From positions 17,789,411 to 17,853,410 of the forward strand of contig NC_090132.1 of the NCBI RefSeq assembly GCF_040581485.1: DNA of 64,000 nucleotides. The letters are read 5' to 3'. The number at the start of each line of letters is the position of its first letter. The stretch's first letter is position 1. Origin of the DNA: Linepithema humile (lineage: Eukaryota; Arthropoda; Insecta; Hymenoptera; Formicidae). The notes under the pieces are model-generated. The model did not search any database and was not told the DNA's origin. It saw only the letters and a list, made by a program, of their open reading frames with translations. The translations under genes were made by a program, and so were the position numbers. This document shows positions 47,701 through 58,520 of this stretch, piece by piece.

Positions 47701-50700
47701 GTAAAAAATACTTACGATCTGAATTTTCTACTGGTAAGCGCTATATTCGCCGGGATTCGCATTCACTATTCTTTTAACGACGCCATTCGTCGCCGACTGT
47801 GATCGTCGCAAAATGTCTTCTTTATCTGTGGCGCTTGACGTTTACAGCGTGCTTTGCAACCACTACGATCGCATATGTAGCTGTATTGGATGCCTGTGTA
47901 TGTGTGCCTTCTCGTTAGAGAAGCTGTCGTTTCATAACGTTCTGAGATTTACGACGGCTCTTGCATGCATGATTTAAACCTTTTTTACGCATACGAAATT
48001 GGGATACATATAATATATATATCTCGCGTATTCTTATCGGCAGATATAGTAAATTTTTGTTACACGAGTCTTTAGCTAATATTTTATAAAATTATTTTAG
48101 CACACAGCACAAAAATATTTTCCCATAAAATTTTACTAGGCGAGAAAGATTTGACTAAACAACTTTTTGCAAATTTTAGTTATATTTATGGCTGTTCGCA
48201 TTTGATATATTTTTGAAACATTTTTGCACAAATTTTTGGATGAAATATCAATAATCTTTTATTCAATTATTTTACCACACAAATATATATACATATGTAC
48301 TAGTAGAGAATATTAAAAAAGATCTCTTGCATCGAAAAATTTGCTCATGCGATAAATGTAAAGTTGCAACTGCCAATAGTGATATATTTATATATTTTAT
48401 CTATTGCATACATCGGGAAGCTATATTGCAATATTTTTACAATTTATATTGAGTTTCATGATTATTTTCTTTGAAAGCGAAACAAATATTCATACAAGTG
48501 GAATTGGTAAGCGTTTTTCGTCGATTGTCTATAAGACAAATACTAGCTCGCTATCGATCGCTCCGAATATATATCGGCCTGAGGGAAGAGAGACCGAAAC
48601 CAAGCTGTAGCTTTCATAAATCTACGGCGATTTCGTGCTCTTTCGCTGCCTCTTGTTTTCCTGAGAAACGTAGACGAAGCAGAATTGCACGTAGCTGCGC
48701 TCGAGAGTGTATCCAACAGCTAAATGTTGGTGTATATCTGGTTCGATCAATTATTGGATTCCTACGCGAGTGCCGCGACGGTAGCGGAATGAAAAGCCTC
48801 TCGCTTCGGCTTGTGTCTTCCACGCCAAGTTTTCTCCACTGATGTGTTTCTAAGCCCGAACGTAAAGCGCCTTTCCGGTGATTACACATTTCTTATAACG
48901 ATAACGAAAAATTCGAAATCTCGTTTACAATCTCCGATCGAGTTTGCTGCCACATCCGCTATATCCATTTAATAGATTAACAACCGTAATCCATCTGGAG
49001 TTGAAGCTTTACATCAGCGGTATGGTAATATAGTAATGACGGATAAAGAAAAATATTATTATAAATGATGAATCGGATTTGAAAATCTCATCGACTCACA
49101 TTTTCTCCCATTTTAATTTATCTTAATAATTCTCCGATCTCATCAGTTAACATTACTTGTATGTTCTTTTACTATATTTTTTTACACACAAATTTTTTAT
49201 TTTAATTGAACTCACCCTTTAAATATTTATCCACCTGTTGGTATTTTATTTTTGTTAACAAAAATATAGAGGGGATCTACTGGTATTATCTTTGATAAAA
49301 ACGTGATGCGAATTGTTAATAGAAATTTTTCAATAAATGCTTCTTGCTACATACTATGAAATCCCTTCTGCAATATTGCGAAATTACTACTCTTTGGTAA
49401 ATCAGCCCGCAAGGCACAATTTTAGAGCACAAAGTACCGGGTGGCTTTATTTTATCGACATCTTTCGCGATAGTAATAACGATAATAAAAATATTGCAAA
49501 AGCTGCCTCTGCGCCAAATTTGATTTAATACTTTTACAATTCGATTTTTTGTACCGCCGCTATTCTTTCCCCTAGTTGAATTAGGAAGCGAACAATCGCC
49601 GCGCACGCGAATCATTCCTCTGCGTGCGCTGTACTTAATTCAATTGCCGATATACACCAATATGCACGGCAAGCGCACGAACGCATGTCAGTTCCCACAG
49701 GAGGTTTTCCATACGCTCGTGTATACGTGTACCGTGTTATGCGTAAGCACTGGAGAATATAGCCGCGCGGACATGCCCACACGCGCGTTTGTCATTATAG
49801 CTGTATGCTGCAAAATGCAGCCGTCGGGGAAATGCAAATTATGAATTGAATATTATTCGCTAGTCTCGATGCTGCGTTATTGCTTAGCCACTCTAGGTCT
49901 CTTTATGATTTCCGCGTTAATTCTCATTTATGGTGAGTTGGATAGAGATTCTCATTGATTCGTCAAAAATTGAACATATTCGATTTTTTTTGCTGTCGAG
50001 GAAAGCTGTGGCTTGAAGCAGTTTTTTTCACACTGCATATCTTTGAAATAATAATAAATAATTTTTTTTGTCATTTACATATTAATTAAAATGTATATAG
50101 GAGAAATGTAATAGAATTTATTAATTTGCAACTAAAACCAATATTTGACAAATTGTTCAAAAATAATAAAATTACTTTTTGATAATAAATGTATTAAAAA
50201 TTTCTTCAATATTTTATCGGTCACCAATTGGCAAATGTCCATTTACCAATATCAATCATCGGCACAAGTATCAACGATCAGATCTCTTGTTCGGAATTTC
50301 GTATTCATAGCAGTTTTTCACCATGAGTTCCTTCACTCGCAATGCCAACGAGAAAGACGAAATGATTTTTCTCGGAAAAATACGACCTTCTTTGTCCCAT
50401 CAGGTTCTTCAAAAGATCCCTCTGGCCCGTCGAGACTCTTTTCGGTCGATGCAAAAAGGAAACTCGGCGAGTTATGATTTATCGTAACGGTGAGGTGAAA
50501 GAGAGAGAGAGAGGAAGAGATACGTACGAGTACATGTACATATCTATGCGCGGGGACACCTACATCGCGTAGCCGGTCACACACAGTCGACGTAGCGAAT
50601 GCACCAGGTGAGCCATGGTTCACATGGGAAATGAATGTTCTGTCGCAGATGGAACATGCTGTGAACATACGGGAAGCCGCTTCATCGACCGAAAGCTGCG

Positions 50701-53018
50701 CACAACTATGGAATAGTTAATAGGATTATGTTAGATTTTTGCGAATTTCTTAAATTGAGTATATACGTTTTTTTTCTTTTCATGCGTTTATTTTTTAACT
50801 GTTTTTTTTTTACATTACTCTTTTCATCTTTCTCTTTTATTATATATTTAGTATAATTATCAAATTTATGTTCTACAGTGTTTTGAGAATTTATTTTTTG
50901 TTTTAAATTTGATAGAAATTATATATTATAGTAAAATATATGAAGAAAGTATAGAGTTGCATGGGAATATGACAAAATTTTATATAATACAATTAAACTG
51001 AAATACATTTAATTAAAAAAAAAATGATATCACGTTAATTGCGTTAGGTGAGCAGGTGACATCTATTTTTGTTATTTACAATGAGAAATAATGACAAAAA
51101 TAACGATTAGTAACATTTGAAAAGCATCTGGAAAGTAGCGAATTAAAAAGCGGGTACTTTAAAATAGAGATCAGATTGAGAATCTCGCTATAGTAATTAA
51201 AGGCTAATCACCGCATCGCAGTGGTTTTTTCGAGTGTTCGCAAGCTGCTTAGGAATCTAGCCATAAGAGGAACTCACTTGGTTTTACTCCCGCGTGCGCG
51301 GTCCGCGAGTGCGCTGGATATAGTGCCGCAAAAAACACACCTCCTAGATACTCGTAGGAAAGCCGGTGTTCCCACCCGATTTCCAGACAACTTTTTATTC
51401 TTCCTTGGCTATCAGGGGTGCGCTAACGATTGCGGGTTACGCCAGAGTCGGAAGGGAGTCGCAGGGAGTGCTGGTAGCAAGGTGAGAAAACGAGGATGTA
51501 GGGAGGGGAAAGGGATTCAAGTCTCGATCTTCTTCCGCCAACTTTGTACTCTTTATCGGTCCCTTTTCTCTGTCTTTTTACTTGGCTTTGTTCTTTTTCT
51601 CGCTATCACATCGCCCTGTTTGCTCTCTCTTCCAATTGTTATCTATTCAGGAGATTATAGATCGATCAATAGTCTACAAGTATCGATCTTGCGGTTCGTC
51701 CGTCGGCTCTGAGATTGTGCTTTCTTCCGAAACGAATCGCGGTAAGGATCATCCTTTGTTTAAAAAGAAATACCGTTGTCGGAAGTAATCGAGTGTGTAA
51801 CGGGGCACGACAAAATTAATAGCGACTTGATGCTTCTTCCCGATAAGTTATTGGAAATCTGTTACTTTCTGAAATAGTTCTTTAAGTTTACAAAATGTAT
51901 ATAATAGTTTTTTTATTCAAATATATCAAAATAATAGTTTAAAAAATAGTAGATTTTAAAATTTTCGGCGTAACTTTTATTAAATGAAAAGATGTGATTC
52001 TTTAGCATCTTTTTAGAAATGCTTCTGAGAACAAAATATTGATCACACCGTTTAAATAGAAGCTCCAATTATTTCATTAATTATTTTGTTGTTATTAGGT
52101 AAAAAAAAAAGAAACATTAATGTACAATAATTTCACAATATTTTACAGAATTGATACAGTAGAAATTTATTATAAATAAATATAAAATACGTGACGGATC
52201 AACTCACGTAACACGTCGTGTATGATTCACCTTCGCGATCTATCACGAAAGAACGTGATGTGGTAGGACGGGCGGTTTCTTCATCGAGAGACGAAATATA
52301 GCCACATAAATCGTTCTACGACGTCGCTCGGACAATAAGAAATTCTGCCCCGCGCGCTAAATGTCGTCGTCCGACGGCGATCGCGTTCCTTCGGATTACC
52401 GTACATTCGGAGCGACGTGGTAGACGTTCAACGAGGGTGAATGCGTCTACGTGTGTGGAAATATAATGGCAGACCGTGTGTATAATAGTTATTTATGTGT
52501 CGGGAATGTGCTTGCAGTGCGAGGTATCGGACGTCGATCCTGCGCACCGAGAGAGTTGAGTACACCGATGTATCGATTCGTTCTCTCTCGGCCAGCAAAT
52601 GGTGAGATTTATCGTTGACATATTTATAATGCCGCCCGCACTTTGCTAGCCGTAAGTACCGCTGCCACTAGATACCAATACTTATGTATTTTACATTACT
52701 GGCTACACGCATCGACAAGATAGCACATTGGTGCAGATGTCTTCTTAATTTCCCTTCGACATTTATGAAGATGTTAACAGAACGTATTTACAAAATACAT
52801 AAAAACTTTACGATTACGATTTTCTAAGTAGATTTTCCAATCTATTTGGTAGATTAATCTATTGATAAATCTATTGATTTTAATTCTATCATTGCATTGT
52901 GATTTATCAATAATTTTAAATTTTACATTCAATGTGTAGAGATTTTACATATCGTGGAGAATAGTTTCGCTGATTGCAACGACATACAAATAAATCCAAA
53001 ATTGATTAAAAATCATGA
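44794..53018. other. long stretch without a supported gene
   Basis: Mostly AT-rich. GC-richer patches at 44690-45180, 45480-45830, 46800-47240, 48500-48990, 50270-50700, 51200-51720 and 52200-52650 hold overlapping frames on both strands (largest 51221-51712, plus, 163 codons opening on GTG) without clear starts or splice borders. A TA tract lies at about 46157-46175 and a GT/GCGT-rich tract at about 45603-45642. Confidence 0.45.
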
Positions 53019-53444
53019 ATGTTTCGCTTATGTCTTATGGCTGCGTACCAGAATGAAAGCAGATCGCGCCGTTGGAAAAACTCGCTGGAGATTAAATTGC
53101 GAGAGAAAGTCCGCAAATTAATGGCCGCGAGTTTTATAATGCTCTTTCAAAGAATCAACCCTTTCGTTGCGGCGCGATACCGTGCAGATGCAGGAAATCA
53201 CTCGGAATGTCGGTATACGCTACAAGGGAGTATGATTACAAGGATATACCGTAATACTCGATATGCCGCAGAGTTTTTGCTTTCGCGATCGATATCGGAA
53301 ATGTACCGACACATGGACGATTCAATCATGCGAGCGCGAACGCGCTTCCTTTTCGGGCGGCTTTTGTGCCAATTCTTTTTTGCGGCCGGTTCAAAAAGGG
53401 TATCGAACCTACATCAGCGCACAGGCAGCAGTAACAACTGTTGA
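53019..53444 (+). CDS. candidate ORF, 141 aa, basic
   Basis: ATG-initiated, with several internal Met codons near the start. The product is strongly basic with helix-prone stretches (WKNSLEIKLREKVRKL) and a hydrophobic patch near the C-terminus. No signal peptide or known domain. A poly(A)14 run lies about 160 bp downstream (53602-53616); it is genomic and no aataaa-type retroposition hallmarks were confirmed. Confidence 0.32.
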   Translation: MFRLCLMAAYQNESRSRRWKNSLEIKLREKVRKLMAASFIMLFQRINPFVAARYRADAGNHSECRYTLQGSMITRIYRNTRYAAEFLLSRSISEMYRHMDDSIMRARTRFLFGRLLCQFFFAAGSKRVSNLHQRTGSSNNC

Positions 53445-53915
53445 ACAGTTGTTGCCGCTAACCCTGGCACCGCGAGAAAGAATACCGAAAAATTACGAGC
53501 ACAAATTTTGTAGCAACAGTGTTTATTGTTCATTGTTCACGTCTGTTTATTGTTTTGTGTATTTTCCGTGCTTTGATTTTGAACGTGTTTGTTCGAAATA
53601 ATAAAAAAAAAAAAAAAGGAAATGGATTATTTGATTAACACAATTATTTTGCAAGCCGAGTTAAATATTTATAATATAATACGTATCAAAATATTAGAGA
53701 ACAACAAAGTTCTTATTTTATTACATCAGCAACACTTGCGAGCATCGGATGCGTGATGGAATGAGTTTTCAGTAGCGACAGTATTATCTATTGAGATTAA
53801 ATCACCCGTCTCGTTGTTGGCGCGAAAGCACGTATATCAGATAAACGTCACGAAAAAAGAACGGGACGCTAAGCGCGCAAAGCAATAAAAAGAATGAAGG
53901 GTCAATAACGAACGG

Positions 53916-54245
53916 TTACTTGCTTCCAACTTGGCGTTGTACGTCTGCACCCTGCAGGAGAAACTTTTCTATTCCCTTTTCGGGCCCTCGCACGGCCGTC
54001 TCAAAGTATACCTCGTCGACCCCTTGATTGCGGACATCTGAGTTTAAATTGATCCCAATGTTTGCAGTCACCGCAAACATGGAAACCGGTTCATGGGTCT
54101 TCTCCTCGCGTTTCTCATCAGTGTCGTCTCGTTGATCTCTTCTTTCACAGCCTGCGATCTTGTTCTGTATGTCTACCCCGTGGAAACCAAGCTTTTTCCC
54201 TTCCAAATATATATGCCGTATAATTGAGCGGAATGTATCGAAGTT
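53916..54245 (-). CDS. candidate terminal exon, 109 aa, charged
   Basis: Minus-strand acceptor (gcgaaaagtttttcag) leads in phase 0 into 109 residues ending TAA. The frame is also open upstream to about 54377 but without an ATG. The peptide is charged and helix-prone (ERRDQRDDTDEKREEKTHEP) with a less charged C-terminal half. The opposite strand has stops in this interval, which slightly favours the minus strand. No family recognised. Confidence 0.3.
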   Translation of the reverse strand, partial: NFDTFRSIIRHIYLEGKKLGFHGVDIQNKIAGCERRDQRDDTDEKREEKTHEPVSMFAVTANIGINLNSDVRNQGVDEVYFETAVRGPEKGIEKFLLQGADVQRQVGSK

Positions 54246-55527
54246 CTGAAAAACTTTTCGCAGACCAGCGCGCAATTTATTACAGTAATCGTATATTTTT
54301 AGTGAAATTGGAGAATGTAAGTCAAATACTAGTGCAAGTAATGTGATATTTTTACAAATATTAAATTTAAATCATTTTTTTACTCAAGCTTATATTGTTT
54401 TTAAATGTTATATGTATCACTTAACTTGGCATATAGAGTTGTTATCTTTGATATTTTATTGGACATTTAATTTTGCTTGCTCAAAAATAATTTTAAATAA
54501 CACTTGAATGTATAGCTTTGATTATTGAGAATTTCCAATTAGTTTTAATTAAAGAGAAGCGTTTCTGATTTCGGTTAAAAACATACGATGATATTTCGCG
54601 TTATCGTGTGTTAGACAGCGAAATTTGGATGCTGTTCATCGTAGTTATCTTTTACATCGAGCTAAAAAACAGGGTAAAGAAGAACAGAAAACGCCGGAGG
54701 GTTATAGGAAGGTATGCGGGATATGCTGCAAATACGCCACGGGATTGGCTTCTCTATGCATAGCATTTTAAAGCACGTTCTTAATGCCATAAGCAGCAGC
54801 ACGTACCTAACAGATGTTGCGCTTTCTTTTGCACCCTAGCGAACTTTGATACTTACCGTAGAAATTTATCGAGCATCTCGCGGACATCAGCACAATTTAC
54901 GTCGGCTTATTTTCATTTACAGACTTATCGCGATGTATTCATATGCTTTTGAGTGCGAAGAATGATTAATTGTGAAAATATTTGCGTGCTCAAAAATTGA
55001 CCGAAGTTTTGATTCACATTGCTTGTCTAAAATCAACTCGTTAAACTGTAAATAAAAGTCGAATAAAAGCCGAGTAAAATGATAAAATATTGTAAATTAA
55101 TACATATTATAAAATATTGTAAATTTTGAGATACACTTTATAAAATGATAAAAATACTTTTATTTTTGTAAAATTAAAATATAATTTTAAAAATAGCTTA
55201 CTTAAATATAGCTTACGTAACTTTCAATATAAACGAGAATTATACGTGTTAGATTAGATTATGCAGAGTTTAGAGAATTCTATATCCACATCAAGTATTT
55301 GTTTCTATATTTGCTTCCTCTTCCTCTTGTTTTCAGTAGAAAGTTACGCATAAACTTTCTCGCATAGGACTGTTTGCATAAACATTATTTACAGTTAATT
55401 CAAATTTGAATAATTTCTTTTCCTTAAAGATGTGTGTAATTAGAAAAAGATAACGGATCGATTAAATCACGATTACGTCTGATCAAGACATTAGCATGTG
55501 GAAAGATTCGTGCAGTCATGTTTACTG
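54246..55527. other. AT-rich non-coding stretch
   Basis: No ORF, RNA or repeat of note. Several short TAAAATATTGTAAA-type repeats lie near 55080-55150. Confidence 0.55.
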
Positions 55528-55893
55528 TTAAGAGCGCATGGTTCTGTGGACTGTTGCGGCGATGTATAGAGTAAATTTGCGTGAAATTGTGCGCCGGACG
55601 TGATCATGGAGAGTAAAACGACATCTATTGCACAATTCCGGGGTTGCACCTGTTGTCATGCTCTTCAGGCTGTCTGTAATGGCTGCGAAAGTGTCTCGTC
55701 GTGTCTGCTTAAGCCACGGCGATCCCGTGTCGTTGTAGCATCCAATGAATCGCGCAATTAATCTTCGATTCAGAGCCCTCCTCCCAGGCGCGGCCACTTC
55801 GGCAATCCAGGTTCCTATTCGGGGATTCAGCCGTGTAAAACGACGGGTAAAACGATGACCGTTGCAAAACCTTCGATGTCGATCACGCAGCAT
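55528..55893 (-). CDS. candidate ORF, 121 aa, Arg-rich
   Basis: True ATG start (taaATGc) on the minus strand. It encodes 121 residues, strongly basic at the N-terminus (LRDRHRRFCNGHRFTRRFTR), with a mid-protein CNRC. It could be mitochondrial-targeted or nucleic-acid binding by charge, but that is speculation. It lies in a CpG-rich patch. No family recognised. Confidence 0.32.
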   Translation of the reverse strand: MLRDRHRRFCNGHRFTRRFTRLNPRIGTWIAEVAAPGRRALNRRLIARFIGCYNDTGSPWLKQTRRDTFAAITDSLKSMTTGATPELCNRCRFTLHDHVRRTISRKFTLYIAATVHRTMRS

Positions 55894-56942
55894 TTAGAGT
55901 TTCACATTCACATGGAGTAAGTTTCCACATTTTGGTCCGCTGCATTTCGTTTCTTCGTTGCCTGCTTCACTCCCTCATTCTCCTTATTTTTGGACGGTTT
56001 GGTTTGAACTTTTTCTCGTATATTCAACTATAGAAAAAGACAACGAATTAATTAAATTATAGATACGTTGCTATGAAATAATCACTGGTTTTTAATGCGA
56101 ATTTCATCATTTCTTGTTTGTACGTCAGTTTGTCACCTTTCGTGTCATTGTTTCATAATTTTTCTCGTTATAATTTCTTTCAAGCATACCGTTTCGCTCG
56201 AATACATTTTCAAATATTTCAAATAAATATTATCATTTATCACTGCACACAGTATGTTACAAGTATCTTTGTCCGTAGATTAATAACATGTCGCGCGTGT
56301 CTGTTAAATTTACATATTGCGATAGTCGTACGAGTTTTTGCTTTCTTTTTTTTTGCTTATTCACCTGACGGGACGGGGAGGAGAGGAGTACAAAGAGAAG
56401 GAACAATACGGGCACGAAGGACGGGACGGTTGAAGTGGGAGGAAGGTGTAGGACACTGTATGCTTGTCACGTAGAAATTTCGCCCACGTACCACTTTCCC
56501 GAAGTCTGCAAGCGGGAAAAGGGAGAATGGCAGGGAAGAGCAGAACTGTCGAAGTTCGGTTTTATAAGGAGAACCGCGTCTTAGGTTGCGGAGGCGGATT
56601 GAGGGAGGGAGAGGGGGGGGGAGGGATGAAGGATGGGAGTAGATGCCTCTTGAATATCTGTATTTCACGATGCAGATGGAAAAATATTCGCAGGTGCATC
56701 TGCGAGGCAGCGCGAGAAGAGAGGGGGGGAGATGGTTTCATTTACATTATGCACTCTCCTTTTTGCCGTTTCCGTCTGTGCTTTACCGACTGCCCTCCCT
56801 TCATCCCTCTGCCTCACTATTTCGTTTTTCTGTCTTGTCCCCTTTTTTCGTTTATTCTTCGCTGTTCGGGGGTGCGTGTAACAGTTTTCTTTTGCATTAG
56901 TGACTGTATGAAGTAACACAGTGCGAATAGAACGAGCGCGCG
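55894..56942. other. G-rich / CpG-rich non-coding stretch, possible promoter
   Basis: Strand-asymmetric G-rich tracts (runs of GGG around 56590-56640 and 56720-56732) and overlapping frames on both strands without consistent starts. It lies directly upstream of the 56943 and 57094 start codons. Confidence 0.4.
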
Positions 56943-57113
56943 ATGTTGCCGTTCTCCGAAATATTTAATGAAAATAGAAGGAACCGGGGAGAGAGCTCGC
57001 GCGCGCAAATGGACCTACGAAACGGACTAAAAGAATTAAAGATAGACCAGGCACTCAAGTATCTTATTGCGAAGAAGTTAAAAGTGCTCGACAATGGACG
57101 AATCAAATGTTAA
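56943..57113 (+). CDS. candidate small ORF, 56 aa
   Basis: ATG preceded in frame by TAG (56928) and ending TAA at 57111. The peptide is hydrophilic at first, then helix-prone and Lys/Leu-rich (LRNGLKELKIDQALKYLIAK). Because it overlaps the next candidate start (57094) in another frame, it would act as an upstream ORF if both are used. No family recognised. Confidence 0.3.
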   Translation: MLPFSEIFNENRRNRGESSRAQMDLRNGLKELKIDQALKYLIAKKLKVLDNGRIKC

Positions 57114-57140
57114 AACGAACGATAGAAAGTATGGTGAATC
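57094..57140 (+). CDS. candidate first coding exon (47 nt)
   Basis: ATG in a strong context (gacaATGg), with an in-frame stop upstream. It reads MDESNVKTNDRKYGE and meets a GTAAGTAAC donor at 57141 in phase 2. It sits just after a G-rich island, as expected for a 5' exon. The next exon was not found with confidence. An acceptor near 57256 would give only a short extension. Confidence 0.28.
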
Positions 57141-58130
57141 GTAAGTAACTTTGGTATTGGATACTGTGATACTATTGGCATAATTACTGCATGAGCGGCA
57201 AGTGATTTTATGATAAATTCATCAGAATCGTATAATGATCGGATTATAATTAGCGGCTTCGATGAAAACGGCTTTTCAGCGGATTGAACAACCCGCGGGT
57301 ATCGCGCAGCTAATAAAAATCAATAACCATGTAAACTCGAGGGATACAGTAATCGGTGCTGTTGCACAATCCTGTTACATCACAATAAACAATTACTATT
57401 ACTCTTGTCACGTCGCATACTCGTGTCACATCAGTTTGTGTAGTTTTGTTGTATGTTATTTGAAACGCAGGTGCAACAATATTAACCCGGTGTTTACAAT
57501 TTTTTTCTTATTTTACTTAGATTTTTCAAGACACAAAAAACACAAATTTTTTTAATTATATATTTTTTATTAAATTTTATTTTATATTTGCTAATATATA
57601 CTGATGACAGCACGTAGAATGAATCATTTCGATTAAGTAAAATTTAATATATTGACTCATTGCTTTTTTTTTTTTTTATTACTTTTATAACAATGGTTAT
57701 GTGTCAAAATTTCGTGGTACACCGATTTAGAAACGATTTCAGTAATTTGTACAGACATTCGCTTTAAACAGATTTCAAGCGACGCGACCATTTGTCGAAT
57801 ATGCGACGAATGCAAATATGTTGCATTTATGCGGCAAATTTTACTGCATTTTCATGTACAATTAGGACATTGTTAACATACATTCATTCGTACAATTCCG
57901 CGCCGTATTGTCTCGCATATGAACGCATTGTCTGTGTTAGATACACTTTTTTTTTTTTAACAATTTATACCGATCAATAATTACCAGATTCAATAACCAC
58001 GAAGCATTACATAAAAATCTGCCATAAAATTATTGGGTAAATGCCAATCTCGTAAATGTTAACCAGTTATTTAGCGGCATATTTTACGCAGTATTATATT
58101 TTAAATGCAGCTGGTGTACCGACATAATTG
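57141..58130. other. AT-rich non-coding stretch
   Basis: Includes poly(T) runs near 57665-57678 and 57949-57958. A 97-codon frame at 57262-57555 is unsupported. Confidence 0.5.
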
Positions 58131-58520
58131 CTATGCTGTAGAGCCAGGGACCATGCGAATAACTTCAGTCTCGATAACCCCGTTACCTAACTGGCCGATT
58201 CCATTATGCTGAGAATTACTATTATTCGCGCCGTTGTTGCCACAGTGACCGGATGGCCGACAATTTCGCGAGGGAGTGAAACGACACGCCTCGTTTGTCT
58301 CGAAAATACACGTCGTTTGGTCACGTAATTCGTCCTTTTGACGTAGCCTGTCACGCGATCCGACCGCATGAGCGTGCGTTTCACACCGAAATCCACGCGA
58401 AATATTATTCACCGCCGTAATAATTCCACTTTGCAATGATATTACGTACGGCGGGGACGACAACGGCACGGTGGTCGTCGCTTCATGACAATGACATGTC
58501 GTTCTCGAATATCGCGCCGG
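58131..58520 (-). CDS. candidate terminal exon, 129 aa
   Basis: Minus-strand acceptor (caaattttcaagtctttcacag) leads in phase 0 into 129 codons ending TAG at 58131-58133. Features: CHCH near the start, spaced Cys (TTCIFETNEACRFTPSRNCR), then an Asn-rich low-complexity stretch (GNNGANNSNSQHNG) typical of insect proteins, and the tail EVIRMVPGSTA. No membrane segment. No family recognised. It is the best minus-strand exon candidate here. Confidence 0.38.
   Translation of the reverse strand, partial: PARYSRTTCHCHEATTTVPLSSPPYVISLQSGIITAVNNISRGFRCETHAHAVGSRDRLRQKDELRDQTTCIFETNEACRFTPSRNCRPSGHCGNNGANNSNSQHNGIGQLGNGVIETEVIRMVPGSTA

Noticed and set aside
48330..48365. miR-87-like seed (GAGCAAA) on the minus strand
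   Set aside because: Only the seed region matches; the rest differs and no hairpin partner was found.
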